Below are positions 31,913 through 41,026 of a DNA stretch of 64,000 nucleotides, one piece after another; position 1 is the first letter of the stretch, and each line of letters opens with the position of its first letter. Source of the DNA: Actinomycetota bacterium. GTDB taxonomy: Bacteria > Actinomycetota > Coriobacteriia > Anaerosomatales > Anaerosomataceae. The DNA lies in NCBI GenBank assembly GCA_004348925.1, contig RCMX01000006.1, positions 584,326 to 648,325 of the forward strand, given 5' to 3'. The position numbers and the translations under genes were made by a program. The notes under the pieces are model-generated. The model saw only the letters and a program-made list of their open reading frames with translations. It ran no database searches and was not told the DNA's origin.

Positions 31913-34273
31913 GTGCCCATGAAGGATCACATGAGACGCATCCGGCGCCTGAGCCTCGGGCTCTACGCCCTCCTCTGCGTGGTCATTGTCGTCATCGGCG
32001 TCGTTACGTATCGAGGCTTCCGGGAGACCATCCGCACCGAGGCGAGCGAACAACTTGTCGCAATCGCCGAGCTCAAAGTCACCGAGATCGCCGCGTGGCG
32101 CCTCGAGAGACTCGAGGACGGACGACTGCTCCAACGCACGCCGGGCTTTGGGGCGACTGCAACGGAGGTCCTTCGCGGCGAGGACGGTGCTTCGCGTGAG
32201 CGATTGCTTGCGTGGCTCGCACAGGTGCAGGAAGCGCACCACTACGCCCAGGTATCGCTGATCGACGCTGCGGGAAATCGCGTCGTGTCACTGCCCGCAG
32301 CAAGTCGCGTAGTCGACGCGGGCTTGCGTGAAGAAGCACAGCGTGTCATGGCGTCCGGCGAGGTGGGTATCGCTGATTTTCATCGCGACGATACTCCCGA
32401 ACGCCAGGTCCATCTCTCAATCGTGGTCCCCGTGATCGATGCAGCGACCGGCGACCCTGTCGGGGTGGTGGCGCTCAAGATCGACCCGACGGTGTTCCTG
32501 TACCCGTACATCAGCCAGTGGCCCGGTTCCTCCCCCTCGGCCGAGACCCTCCTTGTTGAGCGGAGCGGCAACGACGTGGTGTTCCTGAATGACCTGCGCT
32601 TCCAGAAGGACGCCGCGCTCAATACGAGGATCCCACTGACATCCACGAACGTCCCTGCCGTACAGATCGCACTCGGCAACGAGCTGGTCATGGATGGTGT
32701 CGATTACCGTGGCGTGCAGACGGTCGCGGCCACACGCAAGGTGCCTGACTCCCCCTGGGGGGTCGTTGCGCGCATCGATGCGGCCGAGGTATATGCCCCC
32801 GTCCGGGCCCGTCTGAGTGAAACCGTCGTGCTCATGCTTTCGGCCATGCTCGTCGGCCTTGTCGGGATGCTCGGAACCCTTCGGATGCAGGAACTGCAGC
32901 TCAAACGGGATGAGATGCGCGCCGAGGCCGAGCGCGCGTGGCTGGCATCGGCGATCGACCGCGGCTTGAACGAGACGTATGTCTTCGACGCCGAGACGTT
33001 GCGGTTCGAGTATGCCAATCTCGGCGCTCTCAGAAACCTCGGCTACTCGGCCGACGAACTGTGCGCGCTGACACCGCTCGACCTGAAGCCGGAGCTGACG
33101 CCTGCAGCGTTCGAGGCATTGCTCGAGCCGTTGCGTACCGGAGCGGCGTCGACGAGCGCCTTCGAGACCGTGCACCGGCGCAAGGATGGGACCGAGTACC
33201 CGATCGAAGCTCGTGTCCAGCTGACGAATCGCGGAGAGAAGGATGTCTTCCTCGCGCTTGTCAGCGACATCTCCGAGCGGCGTGCTGCCGAGCAAGAGCT
33301 CGAGGTATACCGGAAGCACCTCGAGACGCTCGTCGCGGAAAGGACCGACGAGCTGCAGGCCGCCAACGAAGAGCTGGCAGCGACCAACGAAGAGCTGGCA
33401 GCGACCAACGAAGAGCTGGCAGCGACGAATGAGGAGCTGGCGGCATCCAACGAGGAGCTGGCGTCTCTCAACGAGGAGTTCGAGTCAACCAACGAGGAGC
33501 TCGAGGCGCTCTACCAGGAGGCCGCGACTTCCGGGCGTGAGCTCGAGAGACTGAACCGGGCGCTGGCGGAGGCCGACAGCGCGAAGAGCGACTTCCTGGC
33601 AAGCATGAGCCACGAGCTCCGTACGCCACTCAACTCGGTCATCGGCTTCTCGGACATCATGCTCCAGGGAATGGCCGGGCAGCTGAATGCTGAACAACAC
33701 CGCCAGATGGAGATGATCAACAACTCCGGGAAGCACCTGTTGGCGCTCATCAACGATGTGCTGGACCTGTCGAAGGTCGAGGCCGGGCGCATGGAGGCGG
33801 ACGTTGAGATGTTCGACCTGTGCGAGGCGGCCCGCGAGGTGGTTGAGAGCGTGCGACCTCAGGCTGCCGCGACCGAGCTCGCCCTGACGCTCACCTGCCC
33901 GGAGGGAGCGCTGGAGGTCGCCTCTGATGAAAGACTCGTGAAGCAGGTGCTCTTCAACCTGCTCAGCAACGCCATAAAGTTCACCGTCGTCGGCTCCGTC
34001 ACGGTGAGCGTTGCCGCCGATGTCCGCGGTGCGCACCTGTCCGTCTCGGACACCGGACCGGGCATTGCCCGAGAGGACCTTGAGCGGATCTTCGACGCGT
34101 TCACGCAGGTGCGGTCCACGGATCGGCGACCGGATGGTACGGGTCTTGGGCTCGCGGTGTCATCGAAGCTCGCGGCGTTGCTCGGCGGAGAGATCACGGT
34201 ACAGAGCGCACCCGGCGTCGGCTCCACATTCGCGCTGCGGCTGCCGCTCCGTGCGGCCGGGGGCGACGCCTAG
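31913..34273 (+). CDS. Membrane sensor histidine kinase with extracytoplasmic sensor and PAS domain
   Basis: About 786 residues. Helix 1 (LGLYALLCVVIVVIGVVTYRGF, about 14-35), an extracytoplasmic sensor of about 270 residues with Cache-like elements (VSLIDAAGNRVVSLPA, HLSIVVPVIDAATGDPVGVVALKID), helix 2 (VVLMLSAMLVGLVGMLGTL, about 310), a PAS domain (about 345-465), a long coiled coil of seven exact-spaced heptads, then HisKA SHELRTPLN (His about 567) and HATPase_c (NLLSNAIKF, DTGPGIAREDLERIF, GTGLGLAVSS). No receiver domain. GTG at 31913 is chosen, eleven bases after AAGGAGG; ATG at 31919 is the alternative. Closely related to 7734-10811. Confidence 0.92.
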   Translation: MPMKDHMRRIRRLSLGLYALLCVVIVVIGVVTYRGFRETIRTEASEQLVAIAELKVTEIAAWRLERLEDGRLLQRTPGFGATATEVLRGEDGASRERLLAWLAQVQEAHHYAQVSLIDAAGNRVVSLPAASRVVDAGLREEAQRVMASGEVGIADFHRDDTPERQVHLSIVVPVIDAATGDPVGVVALKIDPTVFLYPYISQWPGSSPSAETLLVERSGNDVVFLNDLRFQKDAALNTRIPLTSTNVPAVQIALGNELVMDGVDYRGVQTVAATRKVPDSPWGVVARIDAAEVYAPVRARLSETVVLMLSAMLVGLVGMLGTLRMQELQLKRDEMRAEAERAWLASAIDRGLNETYVFDAETLRFEYANLGALRNLGYSADELCALTPLDLKPELTPAAFEALLEPLRTGAASTSAFETVHRRKDGTEYPIEARVQLTNRGEKDVFLALVSDISERRAAEQELEVYRKHLETLVAERTDELQAANEELAATNEELAATNEELAATNEELAASNEELASLNEEFESTNEELEALYQEAATSGRELERLNRALAEADSAKSDFLASMSHELRTPLNSVIGFSDIMLQGMAGQLNAEQHRQMEMINNSGKHLLALINDVLDLSKVEAGRMEADVEMFDLCEAAREVVESVRPQAAATELALTLTCPEGALEVASDERLVKQVLFNLLSNAIKFTVVGSVTVSVAADVRGAHLSVSDTGPGIAREDLERIFDAFTQVRSTDRRPDGTGLGLAVSSKLAALLGGEITVQSAPGVGSTFALRLPLRAAGGDA
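33365..33511 (+). repeat. Seven tandem 21-bp repeats coding for a heptad coiled coil
   Basis: Units of 21 bases (first three almost identical: AACGAAGAGCTGGCAGCGAC plus C or G) encode N-E-E-L-A-A-T and close variants. Copies 4-7 diverge progressively. The array forms the linker between PAS and HisKA in the kinase, and unit number changes would keep the frame and the heptad phase. Confidence 0.9.
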
Positions 34274-34356
34274 GTGTACGTCGCTACGCGCCCGTGTGCG
34301 TCGCACGAAAGCGGAATCGCCCGACGCTTCTTCGGGGTGCTATACTCTTGCGCTGC

Positions 34357-34432
34357 GGGGACGTAGCTCAGCTGGGAGAGCGCGGGCTTTGCAAGCCTGA
34401 GGTCGAGGGTTCGAGCCCCTTCGTCTCCACCA
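34357..34432 (+). tRNA. tRNA-Ala (anticodon TGC)
   Basis: A 76-base cloverleaf: acceptor GGGGACG with CGTCTCC (one G-T pair), D-arm AGCTCAGCTGGGAGAGC, anticodon arm CGGGC-TTTGCAA-GCCTG with TGC at 34390-34392, T-arm GGGTTCGAGCCCC, encoded CCA. TATACT at 34341-34346 is a probable -10 element; no clear -35 is seen. Confidence 0.98.
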
Positions 34433-34443
34433 TAGCAACACTT

Positions 34444-34471
34444 GAGGCCGGGGCAGCGCAGCCCCGGCCTC
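34444..34471 (+). terminator. Terminator-like hairpin after tRNA-Ala
   Basis: A perfect 11-bp stem GAGGCCGGGGC / GCCCCGGCCTC with a six-base loop, 11 bases after the tRNA. It lacks a T-run. Confidence 0.65.
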
Positions 34472-34589
34472 TGCGCTACGGCTTACACCGGGCCGGCCGC
34501 CATACGGGATCGCGCCGCGGTCGGTCAGAGTCGACGTGCAGGGTGCGCTCGCATTCTTGCTAGTATGGAGCGGTCGAGGAGGGGGCCCT

Positions 34590-35090
34590 GTGAGCGATGA
34601 TGAGATTGCGGTGACTGGCGCGCCGCCGAGGCGGTCCGTGCGCCGCTGGTTGCTTCTCGGCGTCGGGTGGCTGTGTGTGGCCCTCGGTTTCGTCGGCGTC
34701 TTCGTGCCGGGGTTGCCAACCACGACGTTCCTCTTGATCGCCGCGTGGTGTTTCTATCGCAGCAGCGAAAGGGCGCATGCCTGGCTTCTCTCGCATCGGT
34801 TGCTCGGACCGTTCGTGCGCGATCTTCTCGCGGGACGCGGGATGCCGCTTCGCTCGAAGGTGGTCGCCCTCGTCATGATATGGGTCACATGCGGCTCCTC
34901 CGCGGCGTTCTTCATCCATGTGGTGTGGGTGAAGGCGGTCGTGTTGCTCTGCGCGGTGATCGGGACGGTTGCGATCCTGCGGGTGCCCACGCGTCCGGCG
35001 GGTCTTGCAGAAACGTCTGACGTCGATTCGCGAATATGTCCGCCGGATGCGATCGGGATGTCTGATAGCACGCACGAGGAAGGTGACTGA
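34590..35090 (+). CDS. DUF454 (YbaN-like) inner membrane protein
   Basis: 166 residues with the YbaN/DUF454 core: GWLCVALGFVGVFVPGLPTTTFLLIAAWCFYRSSERAHAWLLSHRLLGPFVRD, followed by two more helices (VVALVMIWVTCGSSAAFFI, VVLLCAVIGTVAIL). The family's function is unknown. The GTG at 34590 lies behind GAGGAGGGGG. The last base of its stop is the first of the next start (TGATG), so it is coupled to the APC permease gene. Confidence 0.88.
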   Translation: MSDDEIAVTGAPPRRSVRRWLLLGVGWLCVALGFVGVFVPGLPTTTFLLIAAWCFYRSSERAHAWLLSHRLLGPFVRDLLAGRGMPLRSKVVALVMIWVTCGSSAAFFIHVVWVKAVVLLCAVIGTVAILRVPTRPAGLAETSDVDSRICPPDAIGMSDSTHEEGD

Positions 35091-36967
35091 TGCCAGGCCA
35101 ATGGAAGACGCTGCTGCTAGGTGATCCGCTCCACAACAAGGAGTCACAGCACCAGCGCCTGAGTAACCCGGTTGCGCTTGCGGTGTTCTCAAGCGACGCG
35201 CTTTCCTCGGTAGCGTACGCCACCGAGGAGATCCTGCTCATGCTGGTCCTCGCGGGAAGCGCGGCGCTCTCGCTTGCGATGCCGATCGCCATCGCCATCG
35301 GCGTGCTGCTCATCATCGTAGCGACGTCATATCGCCAGACCATCAAGGCGTATCCCGGCGGCGGTGGCGCGTACATCGTCGCGAAGGAGAACCTCGGCGA
35401 GAACGTCGGCCTCGTTGCCGGAGCGTCGCTGCTCATCGACTACATCCTTACCGTGGCGGTGTCCATCTCGGCGGGGACGGCGGCTGTGACCTCGGCGTTC
35501 CCCTCGCTAGCGCACTATCGTGTCGAGATCGCCGTCGGGTTCACCGTTCTGCTCGCGATCGCCAACCTGCGTGGCGTGAAGGAGTCCGGATCGGTGTTCG
35601 CGGGTCCGACGTACTTCTTCGTGGCGATGCTCGGCCTCCTGATCGTGGTCGGGCTCGTGAAGGCCGTCCTCGGGCAGCCGATCGTGGTCACGCCGCACGA
35701 GATCGAGACCACGAGCGCGCTGTCGCTCTTCATCATCCTCAAGGCGTTCGCGTCGGGGTGCACGGCCATGACCGGCGTCGAGGCGATCGCGAACGGCGTG
35801 CAGGCGTTCAAGCAGCCCGAGGCCCACAACGCGAGCAAGACGCTGGCCTGGATGGCGGGCATCCTGCTCTTCATGTTCATCGGCATCACGGCTCTGGCGA
35901 CGTACTCCGGCGTCCGGCCGACCGAGGGTGGAGAGACGGTCGTGAGCCAGCTGGCGCGCGGTGTCTTCGGCTCGGGTGTCCTGTACTACATGCTGCAGGC
36001 AGCCACCGCCGCCATCCTTGTGCTCGCGGCGAACACGAGTTACGCGGACTTCCCGCGGCTCGGCTCGTTCATCGCAGCCGACGGCTATTTGCCCAAGCAG
36101 CTCAAGCAGCGCGGCTACCGGCTGGTGTACAGCAACGGCATCATGCTGCTCACCGCCGTGGCGGTGCTTCTGCTGATCATCTTCGGCGGGAGCACCAACA
36201 AGCTCATTCCGCTCTACGCGCTCGGCGTCTTCGCGTCGTTCACGATGTCGCAGACCGGTATGGTCGTCCACTGGCTCAAGAATCGCGAGGGCAACTGGCA
36301 CTGGAGTATCGCCGTGAACGGGCTCGGTGCGATCACGACCTGCATCGTGTTCTTCGTGATCGCGGCGGCCAAGTTCTCGCAAGGTGCCTGGATCGTCCTG
36401 CTTCTGGCGCCGATTCTCGTTGTCTACTTCAAGTGGATCAAAGCCCACTACGACGCTGCCGACCGGTGTCTTGCCCTTGTCGAGGCCGAGCGCGACGAGA
36501 CCGCCGATTGGCTGCCCGAGAAGCACATGCGCAACAAGGCCGTGCTGCTCGTCTCGGGCATCGACCGGCGCATCGTGCGGGCGGTTCGCTACGCGCACAC
36601 CCTCAAAGCCGAGTCGATCGAGGCGGTCTTCGTCGACGTGACCGGCGATAAAGCGGAGTTCATGCGCGAGGAGTGGAAGCGCGCGCACATCGACATACCG
36701 CTGACGATCATCGAGTCGCCGTATCGCGAGATCATCGGCCCGATCGTCGACTACATCCGCGCCATTCCGCGAACACCGCTCGATGACGTCATCACGGTGA
36801 TCATCCCTGAGTTCGTGCCCGAGGGCTGGGTCGACAACGTGCTGCACGACCAGACGTCGTTCTGGCTCAAGCGCACGCTGTTCGCCGAGGAAGGCGTCGT
36901 CGTCACCGACATCCCGTATCGCATGCGACCCGCTTTGGTGCCGAGCGACGAGCAGCCGAGCGCGTGA
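35090..36967 (+). CDS. APC-superfamily amino acid/cation permease with C-terminal cytoplasmic domain
   Basis: 625 residues. About 12 helices (residues 25-455) begin with the APC signature region (FSSDALSSVAYATEEILLML, YPGGGGAYIVAKENLGENVGLVAG) and GVEAIANGVQAFKQPEAHNASKTL. After helix 12 a soluble part of about 165 residues (KAVLLVSGIDRRIVRAVRYAHTLKAESIEAVFVD...) resembles a universal-stress-protein fold and probably regulates transport. Proteins of this type are annotated as amino acid permeases, and some relatives are potassium or KimA-like carriers; the substrate is open. Both neighbours overlap it by one base, so the three genes 34590-37656 form one operon. Confidence 0.88.
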   Translation: MPGQWKTLLLGDPLHNKESQHQRLSNPVALAVFSSDALSSVAYATEEILLMLVLAGSAALSLAMPIAIAIGVLLIIVATSYRQTIKAYPGGGGAYIVAKENLGENVGLVAGASLLIDYILTVAVSISAGTAAVTSAFPSLAHYRVEIAVGFTVLLAIANLRGVKESGSVFAGPTYFFVAMLGLLIVVGLVKAVLGQPIVVTPHEIETTSALSLFIILKAFASGCTAMTGVEAIANGVQAFKQPEAHNASKTLAWMAGILLFMFIGITALATYSGVRPTEGGETVVSQLARGVFGSGVLYYMLQAATAAILVLAANTSYADFPRLGSFIAADGYLPKQLKQRGYRLVYSNGIMLLTAVAVLLLIIFGGSTNKLIPLYALGVFASFTMSQTGMVVHWLKNREGNWHWSIAVNGLGAITTCIVFFVIAAAKFSQGAWIVLLLAPILVVYFKWIKAHYDAADRCLALVEAERDETADWLPEKHMRNKAVLLVSGIDRRIVRAVRYAHTLKAESIEAVFVDVTGDKAEFMREEWKRAHIDIPLTIIESPYREIIGPIVDYIRAIPRTPLDDVITVIIPEFVPEGWVDNVLHDQTSFWLKRTLFAEEGVVVTDIPYRMRPALVPSDEQPSA

Positions 36968-37656
36968 TGCGCATCGCGGTCTTCGAGCACGCGCCGTACG
37001 AGGGCCCGGGTGCGATCGCCACGTGGGCCGGGGAGCGCGGGCATACGGTAGCGCGCATCGATGCGACACGCGGGACGTTTCCGACGCCGGAGGAGTACGA
37101 CGCCGTTGTCGTCATGGGTGGCCCGATGAGCGCGAACGATGATGCGACGTGTAACTGGCTTGTCGCCGAGAAGCGCGCGGTGCGCGCCGGTATCGACGCG
37201 GGCAAGCGCGTGCTGGGTGTGTGTCTCGGCGCGCAGATCGTGGCGAGCGTGCTTGGCGCGTCAGTGACCCGTAACCCACAGCCCGAGATCGGGTGGTTCC
37301 CGGTCACGTTGAGCGAGGCGGCGAGCGCGTCACGCGTGTTCGGGGCGCTGCCAGCGTCGTTCGTTGCCGGGCATTGGCACGGCGACACGTTCGCGCTGCC
37401 CGAGGGTGCCAGGGCGATGGCCTCGAGCGACGCGTGCACGAACCAGGCGTTCGAGTATGATGACGGCCGTATCGTGGGCCTGCAGTTCCACCTCGAGTGG
37501 CTCCCGGCTGATGTCGAGGCTCTGGTTGAGACGTGTGCAGGAGATAGTGCTCCGGGGCCGTATGTCGAGGACGTGGGTGCGTTCGTCGAGGGCGAGCGCT
37601 CGCACGGCGAAGCGTGTCGCGCGCTCCTCTACAGCCTTCTCGACACGTTCGCGTGA
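36967..37656 (+). CDS. Class I glutamine amidotransferase (GuaA-like domain only)
   Basis: 229 residues. The nucleophile Cys86 sits in GVCLGAQIVA and the His175/Glu177 pair in GLQFHLEWLP, so the triad is complete. There is no ATP-pyrophosphatase domain, so it is not GMP synthase itself; such stand-alone proteins hydrolyse glutamine or gamma-glutamyl compounds. The start region (RIAVFEHAPYEGPGAIATW) is typical of this group. The ATG at 36967 shares its first base with the upstream stop. Downstream, 60 bases lead to the next transporter operon. Confidence 0.88.
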   Translation: MRIAVFEHAPYEGPGAIATWAGERGHTVARIDATRGTFPTPEEYDAVVVMGGPMSANDDATCNWLVAEKRAVRAGIDAGKRVLGVCLGAQIVASVLGASVTRNPQPEIGWFPVTLSEAASASRVFGALPASFVAGHWHGDTFALPEGARAMASSDACTNQAFEYDDGRIVGLQFHLEWLPADVEALVETCAGDSAPGPYVEDVGAFVEGERSHGEACRALLYSLLDTFA

Positions 37657-37716
37657 TTCAGGTAGAACCGAAAGCGGCAGTACTGTACGGCTCGGCTTAG
37701 GGATATCGAGGGAACC

Positions 37717-38655
37717 ATGGGGAGCATCGTTCAGGTCACCGACCTGGTGAAGCGTTTCGGCGACTTCACTGCGGTCGATGGCGTATCGTTCTCGATCGAA
37801 GAAGGCGAGGTCTTCGGCCTGCTCGGCCCGAATGGCGCCGGCAAGACCACGACGATCTCGACGATCTCATGCCTGTTGAGCCCTGACGGCGGCGATGTCG
37901 TCGTCGGCGGGCACTCGGTCTCCGGTGCGGCGATGGCCGTGAAGCGGGAGCTGGGTGTCGTCCCGCAGGAGATCGCGCTCTATCCCACACTCTCTGCCGC
38001 CGAGAACCTCGCGTTCTGGGGTCGGATGTACGGGCTCGCCGGTGCGGACCTCGCGTCGGCCGTGGACGATGCGCTCGCGCTTGCCGGCCTTGAGGACCGC
38101 TCGAAGGAGCGCGTCGAGAAGTATTCGGGCGGCATGAAGCGGCGAATCAATATCGCGGCCGGCGTGCTGCATCGTCCCAAGGTGCTGCTGATGGACGAGC
38201 CGACGGTCGGCATCGACCCGCAATCGCGCAACCACATCCTGCAGACGGTGAAAGATCTGAACGCGGGCGGGATGACGGTGCTGTACACCAGCCACTACAT
38301 GGAAGAAGTCGAGTTCCTCTGCGACCGCATCGCCATCATGGATCACGGCAAGATCATCGCGATGGGGACCCTCAACGAGCTTCGTGAAGTGGTCGGCGGC
38401 ATGGACGTCATCGACGTGAAGGTCGAGAACGTGAGCGATCCGGTGCTCGAGCAGGTTCGCGCGATCCCGGGCGTCTCCCAGGCGAACCGGACCGACTCGG
38501 CGCTACAGGTGCTCACCCCGGGCAGCGGCGCGGTTCTCGGCAAGCTTGTTGCGACGCTTGAGTCCGAAGGATCGCACGTCACGTCGATCACGGTGACCGA
38601 GCCGAATCTCGAGAGCGTCTTCTTGCACCTCACCGGCAAGAGCCTGAGAGACTGA
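37717..38655 (+). CDS. ABC-2 exporter ATPase (DrrA/CcmA type)
   Basis: 312 residues. Walker A GPNGAGKTTT, Q-loop region VVPQEIALYPTLSAAENL, signature YSGGMKRRINIAAGV, Walker B VLLMDEPTVGIDP, H-loop LYTSHYMEEVEF. A C-terminal domain of about 80 residues follows, as in drug exporters of the DrrA class. GAGGGAACC precedes the ATG. It forms an operon with two permeases (38657-41025), parallel in layout to 11613-14727 but without a regulator gene. Confidence 0.94.
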   Translation: MGSIVQVTDLVKRFGDFTAVDGVSFSIEEGEVFGLLGPNGAGKTTTISTISCLLSPDGGDVVVGGHSVSGAAMAVKRELGVVPQEIALYPTLSAAENLAFWGRMYGLAGADLASAVDDALALAGLEDRSKERVEKYSGGMKRRINIAAGVLHRPKVLLMDEPTVGIDPQSRNHILQTVKDLNAGGMTVLYTSHYMEEVEFLCDRIAIMDHGKIIAMGTLNELREVVGGMDVIDVKVENVSDPVLEQVRAIPGVSQANRTDSALQVLTPGSGAVLGKLVATLESEGSHVTSITVTEPNLESVFLHLTGKSLRD

Positions 38656-38656
38656 C

Positions 38657-39847
38657 GTGCACACACTCTTCGTCATAGCGGGCAAGGACGCGAAGGTCAT
38701 CATGCGTGACCGTGCGGCGCTGCTCGTCATGCTCGCGATGCCGCTTGCGCTCATCTTCATCCTTGGCTCCGCGTTGGGCAGCATCGGCCAGGGCGACTCG
38801 CTCGACATCGATGTGGCGATCGTGAACATGGACACGGGCGACACCGGTCAGCGCTTCGTCGAGGGGCTCACCGGTTCCAAGGAAATCGAGGCGCTCTTCA
38901 ACATCGACGTGAGCGACGACGCCGAAGCCGTACGAACGGCCGTCGAGAAAGGCGACCTGACCGCGGCGCTCATCATCCCGCCGGATCTGTCCGAGAAGAT
39001 TGCCGCCGGTGAGCCCGTCGGCCTGGAAGTGCTGCAGGATCCCGGCTCGAAGATCGCGGGCGGCATCTGGGCGAGCGTGGTGCGCGCGGGTGTGGCGAAC
39101 GCCTCGGCGCAGATCATCGCCGTGCACACTCTCCAGGAAGAGCTTGCAGGGGCGGGCGCTCAGCCGCCCGCATCCCCGGGTGCGGCGCCCCGGATGCCAT
39201 CGATGACGTTCGACGCGGTCGCGGTGCGCGAGATAGAGGCGCAGGTCGACAAGCGGATCTCGATGATCTCGTACTACTCGGCGGGAATGACCGGTATGTT
39301 CCTGCTCTTCGGCAGCATGTTCGGGGCGTTCGGGTTCGTGAAGGAGCGCCGCGAGCAGACGCTCGCGCGCATGCTCTCAACGCCCGCAGGCAAGCTCTCG
39401 ATCGTCGGCGGCAAGGCTGTCGGTGTGCTGATGATCGGCGTCGGCCAGTTCGCGGTGTTGCTCATCGGAACGAAGATGCTGTTCGGCGTCGACTGGGGCC
39501 AGAACCTGGGCGCCACGGTGCTTGTCGGTGCGGCCGAGGCGGTTGCGGCGGCAGGGCTCGCCATGACGCTTGCGGCGCTCGGTAAGTCCGAGCGCTCGAT
39601 CGGCGGCATCGGCCCGGCGGCGATCATGCTCTTCGCGGCCACCGGCGGCTCGATGATCCCCACCGAGCAGCTCCCGAAGTTCCTCTTGCCAGTACAGGTC
39701 ATCTCGCCGGTCTACTGGACTGTCAGCGGATTCCTGGACGTGATGCGCGGCGCGTCGGTTGCCGACGTGCTTCCGGGCGTGGGAGCGGTCCTGGCGATCG
39801 GCGCCGTGCTCTTCGCGTTCGGTACCTGGCGGCTGAGGTTCGAATGA
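38657..39847 (+). CDS. ABC-2 type permease (first of second exporter)
   Basis: 396 residues: helix 1 (ALLVMLAMPLALIFILGSALG), an extracytoplasmic region of about 170 residues, then helices 2-6 with the loop VKERREQTLARMLSTPAGKLSIVGGKAVG. This is the same topology as DrrB/YhgE-like exporters. The GTG lies one base after the ATPase stop. Pairs with 39844-41025. Confidence 0.92.
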   Translation: MHTLFVIAGKDAKVIMRDRAALLVMLAMPLALIFILGSALGSIGQGDSLDIDVAIVNMDTGDTGQRFVEGLTGSKEIEALFNIDVSDDAEAVRTAVEKGDLTAALIIPPDLSEKIAAGEPVGLEVLQDPGSKIAGGIWASVVRAGVANASAQIIAVHTLQEELAGAGAQPPASPGAAPRMPSMTFDAVAVREIEAQVDKRISMISYYSAGMTGMFLLFGSMFGAFGFVKERREQTLARMLSTPAGKLSIVGGKAVGVLMIGVGQFAVLLIGTKMLFGVDWGQNLGATVLVGAAEAVAAAGLAMTLAALGKSERSIGGIGPAAIMLFAATGGSMIPTEQLPKFLLPVQVISPVYWTVSGFLDVMRGASVADVLPGVGAVLAIGAVLFAFGTWRLRFE

Positions 39848-41025
39848 TGAGGAAGATACTCGCCCTCGCGTGGCTCAACGCGCTCCAGCTCCTGCGTAAT
39901 CCGAGTGAAGTCGTCGGCGTGCTCGTCCTGCCGCTGGCTCTCACGATGCTGTTCGGCTCGGCGTTCTCCGGTGGCGGCGAGACATCGATGCGTGTGCTGC
40001 TGGTCGACGAGGACGCCACCGCATACTCGGCGCAGGTCGGGAGGCTGCTCGACGCCGAGGAGTCCTTCGAGACGAGCGCCGTCACGCGTGCGCAAGCCGA
40101 GGATCTCATCGCGAAAGGGAAGGCGTCGGTCGCGGTGCTGGTGCCCGAGGGATTCCAGGCGGGACTGAGAGGCGATGGTGCGCAGATAGAGGTTCTGCGA
40201 GACCCGGCTTCAGAGGACTCGTTTGCGGTGGTCTCCGTCGTGCAGGGCGTCGCCATGCGCATGTCTGGTGACGCAGAGGCCGCGAACGTGGTCGTAGGTG
40301 CGATGCCACCCGGGTCGGTCAGTTTCGACGCCATCTATGAAGCTGCGGACGCGAAGTGGGAGCCCCAGCCTCCTGTGTACGCGCGAGGAGAGACAGTCAT
40401 CGCTTCCGAGGTGCGCGGCGACTCGGTCCTTGCCGAGGGCGCGACGCTCAGCTCGATCGGGTTCACCGTGTGGTTCATCCTCTTCATGACGTTCGGGAGC
40501 GCCGGCGGCATCCTTGAGGAGCGCGAGCAGGGGACACTTCGCCGGATGCTTGTCGCACCGATAGCGCGCGGGACGATCGTGAGCGGCAAGATCGCCGGCA
40601 TCGTCCTCGCCGCGTCGGCCCAGGCACTCGTGCTCGTCGGCGTCGGTGCTCTCGCGTTCGGGGTGCCCTGGGGTCGCGATCCGCTTGCCGTGCTGGCGGT
40701 CCTCGGCTCCTACGTGCTTGCCGGCACCGGGCTTGCCGTGCTGGTCTCGGCATTGGTTCGGACGCGTGATCAGCTGAGCGGCCTGAGTCCGCTCATCTCG
40801 ACGGGGCTCGCGATGCTTGGCGGCTGCCTCTGGCCGATAGAGATCGTCGCGCCCTTCATGCAGACTGTCGCCAAGTTCACGCCGACGGGCTGGGCGGTCA
40901 TGGGACTCACAGACGTGGTCGCGCGCAACCAGGGCATGCAGGCGGCAGTCGTGCCGTCGCTCGTGCTGCTCGCCTTCGCAGGCGCATCGCTGTACCTCGG
41001 CGCGCGCCTGTTGAGGTTCGAGTAA
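39844..41025 (+). CDS. ABC-2 type permease (second of second exporter)
   Basis: 393 residues with the same plan as its neighbour: helix 1 (EVVGVLVLPLALTMLFGSAFSGG), an extracytoplasmic domain, then five helices and the loop LEEREQGTLRRMLVAPIARGTIVSGKIAG. The ATG at 39844 overlaps the previous stop by four bases. The two permeases are clearly related and are expected to form a heterodimer. Confidence 0.92.
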   Translation: MMRKILALAWLNALQLLRNPSEVVGVLVLPLALTMLFGSAFSGGGETSMRVLLVDEDATAYSAQVGRLLDAEESFETSAVTRAQAEDLIAKGKASVAVLVPEGFQAGLRGDGAQIEVLRDPASEDSFAVVSVVQGVAMRMSGDAEAANVVVGAMPPGSVSFDAIYEAADAKWEPQPPVYARGETVIASEVRGDSVLAEGATLSSIGFTVWFILFMTFGSAGGILEEREQGTLRRMLVAPIARGTIVSGKIAGIVLAASAQALVLVGVGALAFGVPWGRDPLAVLAVLGSYVLAGTGLAVLVSALVRTRDQLSGLSPLISTGLAMLGGCLWPIEIVAPFMQTVAKFTPTGWAVMGLTDVVARNQGMQAAVVPSLVLLAFAGASLYLGARLLRFE

Positions 41026-41026
41026 C

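Noticed and set aside
33365..33511. CRISPR-like array
   Set aside because: Repeats are contiguous, without spacers, and encode a coiled coil in frame.
37680..37686. GTACTGT upstream of the second ABC-2 operon as a PadR half-site
   Set aside because: A lone 7-mer is expected several times in 64 kb by chance; no second arm at the right spacing.
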